Assembly: GCA_947494145.1 (NCBI GenBank)
Contig: CANLTZ010000007.1
Coordinates: 174,551 to 238,550 of the forward strand
Direction: 5' to 3'
Length of the DNA stretch: 64,000 bases
Source of the DNA: an uncultured Jannaschia sp.
Lineage (GTDB): Bacteria > Pseudomonadota > Alphaproteobacteria > Rhodobacterales > Rhodobacteraceae
This document shows, in pieces, positions 1-8,183 of this stretch (positions within the stretch are counted from its first letter, which is position 1; every line of letters starts with the position of its first letter). The notes under the pieces are model-generated. The model searched no databases. It was given only the letters and a program-made list of their open reading frames with translations, and was not told where the DNA came from. The translations under genes and the position numbers were made by a program.

Positions 1-227
1 GCGCCATAGGCCACCAGCGCCGCCAGCGTCAGGCGCCCGGCTGCTGTCGCCTCGATCTCGGACCGCACGAGGGCCACGAAAATCAAGCTGGGCACCGCAA
101 GCGTCATGGCCAGCCGGGTCACGAAGCCTGTGTCGTAGTCGTAACCCATTCGCACCCAAGCAAAACCGATGCCGGCCAGTACAAAGACGGGCGCCACGAT
201 TTGAAAGACTGTAAAGGCCAGAGTCAC
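1..227 (-). CDS. AEC-family (auxin efflux carrier-like) transporter, N-terminal fragment
   Basis: The first 75 codons of a membrane protein that runs off the left edge. The reading starts at a GTG at 227; an ATG at 240 is out of frame. The first residues form a hydrophobic helix (FQIVAPVFVLAGIGFAW), followed by a short polar loop and a second helix ending in LAVPSLIFVALV. This pattern, with a Pro in the second helix, is typical of the Mem_trans/AEC family of ten-helix inner-membrane carriers for organic anions. The substrate cannot be told. It diverges from hspQ. Only the N-terminus is visible, so the family call rests on helix spacing and the PSLIF motif. Confidence 0.6.
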   Translation of the reverse strand, partial: MTLAFTVFQIVAPVFVLAGIGFAWVRMGYDYDTGFVTRLAMTLAVPSLIFVALVRSEIEATAAGRLTLAALVAYG

Positions 228-309
228 AGTATGTTTCCATCGATTCGCCCACCGCCCGATTTACAAGGCCGCGCCAGCGGGGATAGGAACGGGCAGGCGA
301 AAGGGCAAT

Positions 310-639
310 GTGATGCTGCAGAACGAAGCCAAATACGCCCTCGGTGAGGTCGTCCGCCACAAGAAGCACCCGTTTCGCGGTGTTATCTTCGATGTGGATC
401 CGGAATTCTCAAACTCCGAGGAATGGTACGATGCCATCCCGCAAGAGGCGCGGCCTCGGCGGGATCAGCCGTTTTATCACCTTCTGGCCGAAAACGACGA
501 CAGCTACTACGTCGCATACGTGTCCGAGCAGAACCTGGTGCGCGACCGCTCCGGTGAACCGGTGACGCATCCCGATATCGGTGATTTGTTCGGCGCCTTC
601 GATGGTGAACAATACCCGCTCCATATTGACCTCAATTGA
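310..639 (+). CDS. hspQ: HspQ / YccV-like hemimethylated-DNA-binding domain protein
   Basis: A 109-residue cytoplasmic protein made almost entirely of one YccV-like domain. Supporting features are the opening KYALGEVVRHKKHPFRGVIF, the centre QPFYHLLAENDD, and the late SYYVAYVSEQNL, which together are the signature of HspQ. In E. coli HspQ is a heat-shock protein that binds hemimethylated oriC DNA and modulates Lon protease. The usual length is about 105 residues, so the gene is intact. A GTG at 310 is followed at once by an ATG at 313; either could be the start. It stands alone, 78 bp before the histidine kinase. Confidence 0.9.
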   Translation: MMLQNEAKYALGEVVRHKKHPFRGVIFDVDPEFSNSEEWYDAIPQEARPRRDQPFYHLLAENDDSYYVAYVSEQNLVRDRSGEPVTHPDIGDLFGAFDGEQYPLHIDLN

Positions 640-717
640 GGCGGCTTTAAGGCGATCTTCACCTCTATCCGGCAGACCGCAAGCGTTGCCTTGAACGGGC
701 AGCCTTGAAGGTGAGGC

Positions 718-2808
718 ATGGACGGAACGGTCCCAGACACGCGATTTCTGGAAGAGCGGCGCAAGCGGCTCGCCGCGGAACGCACGCTGGATCATACCCG
801 GCGGGAGCTTACGCGCGCCCACGCGGCGCTCGTGGCGAATGCCGATCGTTTGTCGCGCCGTTATCTTTCGGAAAAAGACCAAAATCTTCGACTGACGGAC
901 CGTCAACGCGCCCTTGTCGAACAATGCAAGGACGCTGCCGACAAAGCAGACCGCGCCCGGCGGCGCCTTTGGCACGCGCTCGAAGCCATGCGCGACGGGT
1001 TTGCCCTGTTCGACTCGAAAGCACGGCTTGTGGCTGCGAATCATGTCTGGCTCGGGCTATTCGATGCCGGCTCGGAAATCGGTCCGGGGGCGCATGCGAC
1101 CGAAATTTTCTACCTGGCCGCCGAAGAAGGCGCCTTCGATATCGGTGACCTCGCCCCCGAGGAATGGGCCGATGCGCAATTGGCGCGATGGGATGCCGAT
1201 AGCATCGCACCCCAGGACCTGCATCACTACGATGGCCGCATCCTGCGCCTACAGGACCGCCGCGCGCCCGATGGCGATGTGGTCTCCCTCATGCTGGACG
1301 TCACCGAAGACCGTGCGCGCGAGGCCGCGCTGACCGAAGCCCGCGACCTGGCCGAGGCCACGGCGCGCGCCAAGGCCGACTTCCTCGCCCGGATGAGCCA
1401 TGAGATCCGCACACCCATGAACGGCGTGCTCGGCATGGCGCAGATGCTCACCGACCAGACCGAGGGCACGGACCCGGAAGCCGCCCTCTACGCCAAGACC
1501 ATCCGCGACTCGGCCGAAGCACTCCTGGTGATCGTGAACGACACGCTCGACGTCTCGAAGCTAGAGGCGGGGAAAGTCGAATTGCGCTCCCAACCCCTCG
1601 ATCTTGAAGGGTTGCTGTGCGATTGCATGCGCCTGGCGGCGTCCCGCGCGGCCGAGGGCGTTCAAACGGCCTTGTCCTACCCCATGACCGCGCCGACGCG
1701 CTTCCTGGGTGACGAAGGCCGCGTGCGCCAGATCGTCATGAACCTACTGGGCAACGCTCTGAAGTTCACCGAAAATGGCCATGTCGTCCTGCGTGTGACG
1801 GTGGGCGACGATGTGGTCATCGCCGTCGAAGATACCGGCCCCGGCATCCCTGCCGACCGCATCGACCAAGTGTTCGAAGCCTTCGGTCAGGTCGATGACC
1901 CCAGCCGACCCGCGCGCGAAGGAACGGGCCTGGGCCTGACGATCTCGCGCGGTCTGGCCCAGCAGATGGGCGGCGATCTGCGGGTCGACAGCGTGTTTGG
2001 TGAGGGCTCCACCTTCACGCTCACGCTGCCCCTGATGGCGCAGGCGCCTGCCGTGCAACCGAACCTGCCGCACGAAATCATCGTGCCCGGGCCGGGCGAC
2101 GTCCCTGGCGACCTGCTGGCCGACCAATTGGCCGCGACGGGTCTGCGCATCCACCGGGGCGCCATTGACCGGACCGTGCCCGCCCTTCTGCCCTTGTCCC
2201 TACCGCATGCCGCCCAGGCCCGTGCCGTGGCCGAGCTACCACCGGACACGCTGCTCATCGGCCTGGGGCGCCGGGCCGAAGCGGCCCCCGATATCGCGGC
2301 CCGCATCGCCGCCTATGTGCCCACGCCCGCCACCGGCGCGACCCTGTCCCAAGCATTCAAGGACGCGAAACTGCCGACCCCCGCCGCCCCCGCGCCGCCA
2401 GTTGAGCCCTTACCGCGCGAGCGCCCCCGCGTTCTGCTTGCCGACGACAACGCCACCAACCGCCTTTTGCTGGACCGGTTGCTGCGCGACCAGGATTTCG
2501 ACATCCAGATCGTCGATGATGGCCAACAAGCCGTAGATGCCTATTTGGCGGATCGCCCCGATGCGATTGTGCTCGATATTTCCATGCCCGTTCTCGATGG
2601 GTTTGGGGCCGCCGAAGCCATCCAGGCAGATGCCAAAGCCACGGGCCAGCCGGTGCCGCCACTTCTGGCGCTGACGGCCCATGTGGGGGACGACATGGCG
2701 GAACGCTTGCGCGAAGCAGGCTTCGTCGCGGTGTTGACCAAGCCACTGCGCAAACCGCTCCTGCTTGAAGCGTTGGACGAAGCGATGGGTCAGCCCAGCC
2801 GTACCTGA
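718..2808 (+). CDS. Hybrid histidine kinase (coiled coil - PAS - HisKA - HATPase - REC)
   Basis: A 696-residue soluble sensor kinase with no predicted membrane segment. Residues 1-80 are charged and likely coiled coil, followed by a PAS domain to about 200. The HisKA box MSHEIRTPMNG has its phospho-accepting His at 228. The ATPase N box (NLLGNALKFTENG) is near 341, with G boxes DTGPGIP near 373 and GTGLGLTIS near 402. A C-terminal receiver domain has an acidic pocket (ADDN, near 576) and a phospho-accepting Asp at 620 (LDISMPVLDG). All catalytic residues are present. No response regulator is adjacent, so the output partner, perhaps a phosphotransfer protein, lies elsewhere. Its 3' end overlaps the convergent asparaginase gene by 19 bp. 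The signal sensed is unknown. Confidence 0.93.
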   Translation: MDGTVPDTRFLEERRKRLAAERTLDHTRRELTRAHAALVANADRLSRRYLSEKDQNLRLTDRQRALVEQCKDAADKADRARRRLWHALEAMRDGFALFDSKARLVAANHVWLGLFDAGSEIGPGAHATEIFYLAAEEGAFDIGDLAPEEWADAQLARWDADSIAPQDLHHYDGRILRLQDRRAPDGDVVSLMLDVTEDRAREAALTEARDLAEATARAKADFLARMSHEIRTPMNGVLGMAQMLTDQTEGTDPEAALYAKTIRDSAEALLVIVNDTLDVSKLEAGKVELRSQPLDLEGLLCDCMRLAASRAAEGVQTALSYPMTAPTRFLGDEGRVRQIVMNLLGNALKFTENGHVVLRVTVGDDVVIAVEDTGPGIPADRIDQVFEAFGQVDDPSRPAREGTGLGLTISRGLAQQMGGDLRVDSVFGEGSTFTLTLPLMAQAPAVQPNLPHEIIVPGPGDVPGDLLADQLAATGLRIHRGAIDRTVPALLPLSLPHAAQARAVAELPPDTLLIGLGRRAEAAPDIAARIAAYVPTPATGATLSQAFKDAKLPTPAAPAPPVEPLPRERPRVLLADDNATNRLLLDRLLRDQDFDIQIVDDGQQAVDAYLADRPDAIVLDISMPVLDGFGAAEAIQADAKATGQPVPPLLALTAHVGDDMAERLREAGFVAVLTKPLRKPLLLEALDEAMGQPSRT

Positions 2809-3782
2809 TAATGCCCCGTCACCGTGCCCCGCCAATTGGTGATTGGGCCATGGGTCAGCCGCTTTGCCACCGGCGCGTCCGGGGCCAAAGCACCCAACCG
2901 CACCAGAAGCGTGGCAATCACCGCTTCGGCCGCCCGTGTTGCGCCATCTACGATCTTCAGCGCGATACCCCGGTCAAGCGCTGGCAGGATCGCGACAAAG
3001 ACGGCCTCCGCCCCTGTCTTGACCACGGCCCGACCTTCCATGGCGCGGATGAGGTCGGTGCAGGCCCGCCCCTCACCCGCCACCAATTCCGGCGCCGCAC
3101 CCATGGCCCGCGTCAGCCGTGCCATGGCCTCGGCCCTTTTGTCGCGGCCATCGGACCGGGCGAAACGGCCCATGGCCGCCGCCAGCGCATCCAACCGCGT
3201 GGCGAAATTCGGGGCGGAGCAGCCGTCGATGGCGAAGCCCGGGCTTTCCATGTCCGTCACCTCTTCGAACGCGGCGCGGATGGCGCGTTGCACCGGATGG
3301 TCGGGCTCTATGTATTCCGGGCCCGCGCCAAGGTGCTGACCCAACATCAGAAAGCCCGTATGTTTGCCGGAGCAATTGTTATGCACCTGGCACGGGGCAT
3401 CCCCCGCCCGGATCAGCGCATCCCGCGCCTCCAGATCGCTGGGCACCTGCGCACCGCAGCGCAGATCAGAATCCCCCAAGCCCAGATCGCCCAACCAAGA
3501 CTGCGCCAACCCGGTATGGATGGACGCGCCCTGATGCGATGCGCAGGCCAAGGCCAAGTGCCGATCCGTCAGGTCCCGGCCCGCGCCCGATTCCAGAAGC
3601 GGCAAGGCCTGGATCATCTTGCAGGACGATCGTGGGAAGATGATCGCAGCCGGATCGCCCCAGGCCTCCACCACGTCGCCCGCCCCATCGCAGATGACGG
3701 CATGGCCCAGATGCACCGACTCGACCCGCCCGCCGCGGACCACCTCCACCATCGGGACAGACCCGGTTGCGACATCACCCAT
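2790..3782 (-). CDS. L-asparaginase, type II Rhizobium (ReAV-like) family
   Basis: A 330-residue cytoplasmic asparaginase of the PF06089 family, unrelated to the E. coli enzymes. It would hydrolyse L-Asn to Asp and ammonia. Family motifs are visible in order: PRSSCKMIQALPL (the Ser-x-x-Lys pair taken as catalytic in the R. etli enzyme), CASHQGASIHTG, NNCSGKHTGFL, and DGCSAPNFA. The Cys, Lys and Cys in the last two correspond to the metal-binding residues described for that enzyme. Length and motifs are complete. The start ATG at 3782 is preceded by a degenerate copy of the stem-loop/tail repeat (GCGAAAATTTGCC at about 3800). It is convergent with the kinase and divergent from ialB. Confidence 0.92.
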   Translation of the reverse strand: MGDVATGSVPMVEVVRGGRVESVHLGHAVICDGAGDVVEAWGDPAAIIFPRSSCKMIQALPLLESGAGRDLTDRHLALACASHQGASIHTGLAQSWLGDLGLGDSDLRCGAQVPSDLEARDALIRAGDAPCQVHNNCSGKHTGFLMLGQHLGAGPEYIEPDHPVQRAIRAAFEEVTDMESPGFAIDGCSAPNFATRLDALAAAMGRFARSDGRDKRAEAMARLTRAMGAAPELVAGEGRACTDLIRAMEGRAVVKTGAEAVFVAILPALDRGIALKIVDGATRAAEAVIATLLVRLGALAPDAPVAKRLTHGPITNWRGTVTGHYQVRLG

Positions 3783-3950
3783 GGCGCCTTCCCCTTTTTG
3801 CGCGAAAATTTGCCGCCCGGGCTTTCCGAGCGCCCCAACCCTGCGCTAACATCACACCGTTACATTGGGAACCATGCGCCCCCGGATACATTCGCGCTCG
3901 GATCAACCGAGCCACCCGGGATCGCCCATACGGCAGAGGCAGAGACAGAG

Positions 3951-4472
3951 ATGATTTTCAAGGGGATGGCCGCCGCACTTCTGGCCCTCGTGCTGGTTGG
4001 CCCAGCCGCTGCGCAAGACAGCGCCAACCGCGTCAACACCGAAACCGACTGGTCCGTCTTCGTCGAAGACAACCCCACGCAATGCTGGGTCGTGTCCGCA
4101 CCGAAGTCGATCCGCAACACCCGCGACGGGCGCGAGGTGGCCGCGCGCCGCGGCGATATCCGCCTGTTCGTCAGCTACTGGCCCGGGTCCGACAAGAAGG
4201 GCGAAGTGTCCGCCACGGGCGGCTACCCCTATGCCAACGGCTCCACGGTCACGATCGCAATTGGCTCCGACACGTTTGAGCTGTTCACCGACGGGGAACT
4301 GGCCTGGGCCGCGTCCCCCACCGATGACGAACGCATCATCGCCGCCATGAAGCGCGGCGCCCAGGCCGTGGTTACCGGCGAGTCGGGTCGCGGCACCCGC
4401 ACCGAAGACACGTTCAGCCTGCTGGGCTTCACGGCCGCCGTCACCGATGCGGAGCAACGCTGCGACGGCTGA
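3951..4472 (+). CDS. Invasion-associated locus B (IalB) family periplasmic protein
   Basis: A 173-residue exported protein. The ATG at 3951 begins a classical signal peptide ([22 protein letters not shown]) cleaved after AAA. The mature part contains [19 protein letters not shown] and a C-terminal Cys, as in IalB proteins (PF06776), which are small periplasmic beta-rich proteins with a disulfide. In Bartonella IalB is linked to erythrocyte invasion; in free-living Rhodobacterales the role is unknown. The frame is open far upstream to 2811, but that stretch lies antisense to the asparaginase gene, and the signal peptide fixes the start. A strong terminator follows, before rlmN. Confidence 0.85.
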   Translation: MIFKGMAAALLALVLVGPAAAQDSANRVNTETDWSVFVEDNPTQCWVVSAPKSIRNTRDGREVAARRGDIRLFVSYWPGSDKKGEVSATGGYPYANGSTVTIAIGSDTFELFTDGELAWAASPTDDERIIAAMKRGAQAVVTGESGRGTRTEDTFSLLGFTAAVTDAEQRCDG

Positions 4473-4497
4473 CCGGGCCGCCATTTGAGTTATCCAA

Positions 4498-4532
4498 CGG
4501 GCGTCTCTATATGAGGCGCCCGTCGCCTTTTT
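4498..4532 (+). terminator. Rho-independent terminator after ialB
   Basis: A 10-bp stem (4498-4507 with 4513-4522, one G-T pair) encloses the loop TATAT, and a run of five T lies at 4528-4532. It ends the ialB transcript. The hairpin contains an in-frame ATG at 4511 that could be mistaken for the rlmN start. Confidence 0.85.
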
Positions 4533-4543
4533 CGGAGCCCGCC

Positions 4544-5731
4544 ATGAAAGCGCCCGCCGCCCCGGTCACGCAGGATGTCCTGACCTTGCCCCGCAAGGTC
4601 GAGACGTCGAAGCCGAACCTGATCGGCCTGACCCGCGCGCAATTGCGCGACGCGCTCATCGAAATGGGCACGCCCGAAAAGCAGGCCAAGATGCGCGTGA
4701 ACCAGCTGTGGCAATGGCTTTACCATTGGGGCGAACGCGACTTTGCCGCCATGACAAACCTGGCCAAGGATTATCGCGCCAAGCTGGCTGATCATTTCAC
4801 CATCGACCTGCCCGAGGTGGTCAGCCGCCAGGTCTCCGATGATGGCACGCGCAAATACCTGGTCCGCATTGCGGGCGGCCATGAGGTCGAGGTTGTCTAT
4901 ATCCCCGAAGAAGGCCGCGGCACTTTGTGTGTCTCGTCCCAGGTGGGCTGCACGCTGACCTGTTCGTTCTGCCATACGGGCACGCAGAAGCTGGTGCGCA
5001 ACCTGTCGGCGGGCGAAATCATCGGCCAGATCATGCTGGCGCGTGACGATCTGGGCGAATGGCCCGAAAAGGGGCAGGGCACGGGCGAAGGCGGGCCCCG
5101 GCTTCTGTCGAATATCGTGCTGATGGGCATGGGCGAGCCGCTCTATAATTTCGAGAACGTCCGCGATGCCATGAAGATCGCCATGGACGGCGAAGGCATC
5201 GCGCTTGGCCGCCGCCGAATTACGCTTTCGACGTCCGGCGTGGTGCCCGAAATCGCCCGCACCGCCCAGGAAATCGGCTGTCTGCTGGCCGTCAGCTTCC
5301 ACGCCACTACTGACGAAGTGCGCGACGTGCTGGTGCCGATCAACAAGCGCTGGAATATCGACACCCTGCTGGCCGCTTTGCGCGACTATCCCAAGGTCAG
5401 CAATTCCGAGCGGATCACGTTCGAATACGTCATGCTCGACGGCGTGAATGACAGTGACGAAGACGCGCACCGGCTGGTCAAATTGCTTGATGGCATCCCG
5501 GCCAAGGTGAACCTGATCCCCTTCAACGAATGGCCGGGCGCGCCTTACAAGCGATCGTCCAACAACCGCATCCGGGCCTTTGCCACGATTTTGATGCAGG
5601 CGGGCTATGCCTCCCCCATTCGCACGCCGCGGGGCGAAGACATCATGGCGGCTTGCGGGCAGCTCAAATCCGCGACCGAGCGGGCGCGCAAGTCGCGGGC
5701 TCAGATCGCGGCGGAAACCGGGCTGACCTAA
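4544..5731 (+). CDS. rlmN: 23S rRNA (adenine-2503-C2)-methyltransferase, dual-specificity RlmN
   Basis: A 395-residue radical-SAM enzyme that methylates A2503 of 23S rRNA, and probably A37 of some tRNAs, through a methyl-Cys intermediate. The radical-SAM cluster motif is C136-x3-C140-x2-C143 (CTLTCSFC). Other family motifs are [17 protein letters not shown] and [10 protein letters not shown] near the N-terminus, [46 protein letters not shown], and a C-terminal [15 protein letters not shown] with the methyl-accepting Cys. The ATG at 4544 is chosen because it has GGAG eight bases upstream. The earlier in-frame ATG at 4511 lies inside the terminator hairpin. The gene is monocistronic. Confidence 0.96.
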   Translation: MKAPAAPVTQDVLTLPRKVETSKPNLIGLTRAQLRDALIEMGTPEKQAKMRVNQLWQWLYHWGERDFAAMTNLAKDYRAKLADHFTIDLPEVVSRQVSDDGTRKYLVRIAGGHEVEVVYIPEEGRGTLCVSSQVGCTLTCSFCHTGTQKLVRNLSAGEIIGQIMLARDDLGEWPEKGQGTGEGGPRLLSNIVLMGMGEPLYNFENVRDAMKIAMDGEGIALGRRRITLSTSGVVPEIARTAQEIGCLLAVSFHATTDEVRDVLVPINKRWNIDTLLAALRDYPKVSNSERITFEYVMLDGVNDSDEDAHRLVKLLDGIPAKVNLIPFNEWPGAPYKRSSNNRIRAFATILMQAGYASPIRTPRGEDIMAACGQLKSATERARKSRAQIAAETGLT

Positions 5732-5760
5732 GTCTCCATCGCCCGGCGCTATCCCGGACC

Positions 5761-5791
5761 GGAATCAAGCCCGCAGGGCGCCGGTCCATCG
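5761..5791. repeat. Dispersed repeat module A, copy 1
   Basis: A 31-bp stretch starting GGAATCAAGCCCGCAGGGCG is repeated without change at 23881-23911. It contains an inner near-palindrome (AGCCCGCAGGGC). A partial inverted counterpart (GATGGACCGGC) follows at 5909-5919. It sits in the non-coding gap between rlmN and serB, where no gene is seen. Confidence 0.75.
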
Positions 5792-5927
5792 ACAGGCCGC
5801 CCCCGGCCCGGCGATCTGGATGGCTTGGCGGATCGCTGGGGCGTTGGACGGATGGGTCACCATAAAGCGCCGTAGCCCGAAATTGGGATCGCCGACCCGC
5901 GGCCCGGCGATGGACCGGCTCGCGCCT

Positions 5928-5947
5928 GGCGGTCTAAGGTGCGCCTA
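5928..5947. repeat. Dispersed repeat module B, copy 1, overlapping the serB stop codon
   Basis: The sequence GGCGGTCTAAGGTGCGCCTA matches, in inverted orientation and with a 2-bp length difference, 24088-24109. Its last three bases are the complement of the serB TAG stop. Confidence 0.6.
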
Positions 5948-6826
5948 GACCCCGTCCAAGAAGGCCTCCCGGTGATACCCCTGCAAATACAGCAGCGCAG
6001 TCAAATCGCCGTGGTTCACGCGCAGCCCCGCCTCGGCCTGCACCGCCGGTTTCGCGTGCAGCGCCACGCCCATGCCCGCGCGCGTTAACATCCCCAAATC
6101 GTTCGCGCCGTCCCCCACGGCGATCACCGCGTCATCGTCCACGCCCATCTCGGCCGTCAGATCCTCCAGCGCGGTCACCTTGGCTTCGCGCCCCAAGATC
6201 GGGTCGGCCACTTGCCCGGTCAGGCGCCCGTCTTCGGCCAGCAGCGTGTTCGCACGGTTCCAATCAAAGCCCAGCCGCGCGGCCACCACCGAGGTGAACG
6301 CTGTGAACCCACCCGACACCAAAGCCGCCCGCCCGCCATGGGCCTTCATCGTCGCCACCAAAGCGGCCCCGCCCGGCATCATCTCGATCCGCGTGGCGAT
6401 CACCCTGTCGATCACACCCGCATCCAGCCCTGCCAACAGCCCAACCCGTTCGCGCAAAGCCCCTTCGAACCCGATTTCCCCGTTCATGGCCCGCGCCGTG
6501 ATGGCAGCCACGCGGTCACCGACGCCTGCCTCGGCGGCCAATTCGTCGATGCATTCCTGTCGGATCATGGTGCTGTCCATGTCCGCCAACAACAGCCGTT
6601 TCCGCCGTCCGTCGCGGGGCACCACGTTCAGGTCGACGTCCATCGCGTCCATCTCGGCCCGGGTCTTATCCAGCGTGTCTGGCACAACGCCCAAGTCGAA
6701 CTCCGCCGCCACGCCCCGGTTCAGCCACCGCGCGTCGCCCCCGCCCCAGCCATTGCGCAAAGCCTCCACCAGAGGGGTCTCGATCACGGGGGTGTCGGGC
6801 GAACAGGTCAGGACGCAAGTGAACAT
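5945..6826 (-). CDS. serB: Phosphoserine phosphatase SerB
   Basis: A 293-residue HAD-superfamily phosphatase catalysing the last step of L-serine synthesis, from phosphoserine to serine. The catalytic DxDST motif is D82-M-D84 (LLADMDSTMI). Later come ECIDELAAEAGVG, the motif II stretch ALVSGGFTAFTS, and GDGANDLGMLTRAGMGVALHAKP (Mg-binding). The N-terminal 75 residues match the usual variable regulatory region. Its length of 293 is normal. It is transcribed away from serC-serA, so all three genes of the phosphorylated serine pathway share one 152-bp divergent intergenic region and may be co-regulated. Its stop codon lies in a dispersed repeat module. Confidence 0.95.
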   Translation of the reverse strand: MFTCVLTCSPDTPVIETPLVEALRNGWGGGDARWLNRGVAAEFDLGVVPDTLDKTRAEMDAMDVDLNVVPRDGRRKRLLLADMDSTMIRQECIDELAAEAGVGDRVAAITARAMNGEIGFEGALRERVGLLAGLDAGVIDRVIATRIEMMPGGAALVATMKAHGGRAALVSGGFTAFTSVVAARLGFDWNRANTLLAEDGRLTGQVADPILGREAKVTALEDLTAEMGVDDDAVIAVGDGANDLGMLTRAGMGVALHAKPAVQAEAGLRVNHGDLTALLYLQGYHREAFLDGV

Positions 6827-6978
6827 CTCAGGTTTCCGATCGGCAACAGGGTCGGCGCATTACGCGGCATTTTGCTTCGCCTACCCCGACAGAACGGCTT
6901 GCGCGACCCCTTCCGGCCCCGTAATCCCGGCGGCGGGACACCCTTCCCCAACGAAGGGCACATATCTGGAAGGATACC

Positions 6979-8109
6979 ATGACCGATCTCGCGCAACCGG
7001 CCACGCGGCCGGAAAATCCGCGTTTTTCATCCGGGCCATGCGCCAAGCATCCCGGCTGGACACTCACCGAACTTCAAGATGCCCCCTTGGGCCGGTCTCA
7101 CCGCGCCGCCGTGGGCAAGGCCAAGCTGAAAGCGGCCATCGACCGCACCAAAGCCTTGCTGGGCGTGCCCGACGATTACCGCGTTGGCATCGTCCCCGCC
7201 TCGGACACCGGCGCCTATGAGATGGCCATGTGGACGATGCTGGGCGCGCGACCCGTCACCATGCTGGCCTGGGAAAGCTTCGGCAAAGGCTGGGTCACCG
7301 ATGCCGTCAAACAACTCAACCTCGATGCGACCGTAGTCGAGGCCGATTACGGCGACCTCCCCGACTTGGCCGCCGTCGATTGCGACACCGATGTCTGTTT
7401 CACCTGGAACGGCACGACATCCGGCGTCCGCGTGCCAAACGGCGACTGGATCGCCGATGATCGCGCGGGCCTGACGCTGTGTGATGCGACCTCCGCCGCG
7501 TTTGCCATGGCCCTGCCTTGGGACAAGCTCGATGTGACGACCTTTTCCTGGCAGAAGGTTCTGGGCGGTGAAGGCGCCCATGGCATCCTTATCCTGTCGC
7601 CCCGCGCCGTGGAAAGGCTGGAAACCTATACCCCGCCCTGGCCGCTGCCGAAGATCTTCCGCCTCACCAAAGGTGGCAAACTGATCGATGGTATCTTCGA
7701 AGGGGCCACCATCAACACGCCGTCGATGCTCTGCGTCGAAGACTACCTCGCCGCGCTCGACTGGGCCGAAGCGTCCGGCCTCGACCAGTTGATCGCGCGC
7801 GCGACCCAAAGCGCCGCAGCTATCTGGGAATTCTGCGACGCTCGCGATTGGATCGACAACCTCGCCACCGACCCGGCCACACGGTCCACCACCAGCGTCT
7901 GCCTGAAATTCACCGAAGACCTGCCCGACGGCTTCGCCAAACGCGTCGCCAAACGGTTGGAGGCCGAGGGCGTCGCCCTCGACGTCGCCAGCTACCGCGA
8001 CGCGCCCGCAGGCCTGCGCATCTGGTGCGGCTCCACGGTCGAGCCGTCGGACGTGGAAGCGCTGCTGCCCTGGATCGAATGGGCCTACCAAGCCGAACGC
8101 GCTGCCTGA
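6979..8109 (+). CDS. serC: Phosphoserine aminotransferase SerC (Methanosarcina/alphaproteobacterial type)
   Basis: A 376-residue PLP enzyme converting 3-phosphohydroxypyruvate and glutamate to phosphoserine and 2-oxoglutarate. It opens with [12 protein letters not shown], typical of the family. The PLP lysine is K193 in [15 protein letters not shown]. The sequence type ([32 protein letters not shown]) is that of the Methanosarcina-like SerC found in alphaproteobacteria, not the E. coli type. AAGGATA precedes the ATG as ribosome binding site. serA follows after 74 bp on the same strand, almost certainly in one transcript. Confidence 0.95.
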   Translation: MTDLAQPATRPENPRFSSGPCAKHPGWTLTELQDAPLGRSHRAAVGKAKLKAAIDRTKALLGVPDDYRVGIVPASDTGAYEMAMWTMLGARPVTMLAWESFGKGWVTDAVKQLNLDATVVEADYGDLPDLAAVDCDTDVCFTWNGTTSGVRVPNGDWIADDRAGLTLCDATSAAFAMALPWDKLDVTTFSWQKVLGGEGAHGILILSPRAVERLETYTPPWPLPKIFRLTKGGKLIDGIFEGATINTPSMLCVEDYLAALDWAEASGLDQLIARATQSAAAIWEFCDARDWIDNLATDPATRSTTSVCLKFTEDLPDGFAKRVAKRLEAEGVALDVASYRDAPAGLRIWCGSTVEPSDVEALLPWIEWAYQAERAA

Positions 8110-8183
8110 CAGGCCCCAAGTCAACACGCCGCGCCCACCCGGCGCGCGACCCCCCCCCACCGAAATTCCCAAGGACCAATCCC

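Noticed and set aside
2811..3950. Long plus-strand open frame upstream of ialB
   Set aside because: It is antisense to the asparaginase gene, with shadow-type composition; the ialB signal peptide starts only at 3951.
4511..4543. Upstream rlmN start
   Set aside because: The ATG lies in the loop of a strong terminator; the ATG at 4544 has a proper ribosome binding site.
6827..6978. Riboswitch or serC-motif RNA in the serB-serC intergenic region
   Set aside because: No conserved structure could be recognised by eye, and the described serC motif is from Rhizobiales.
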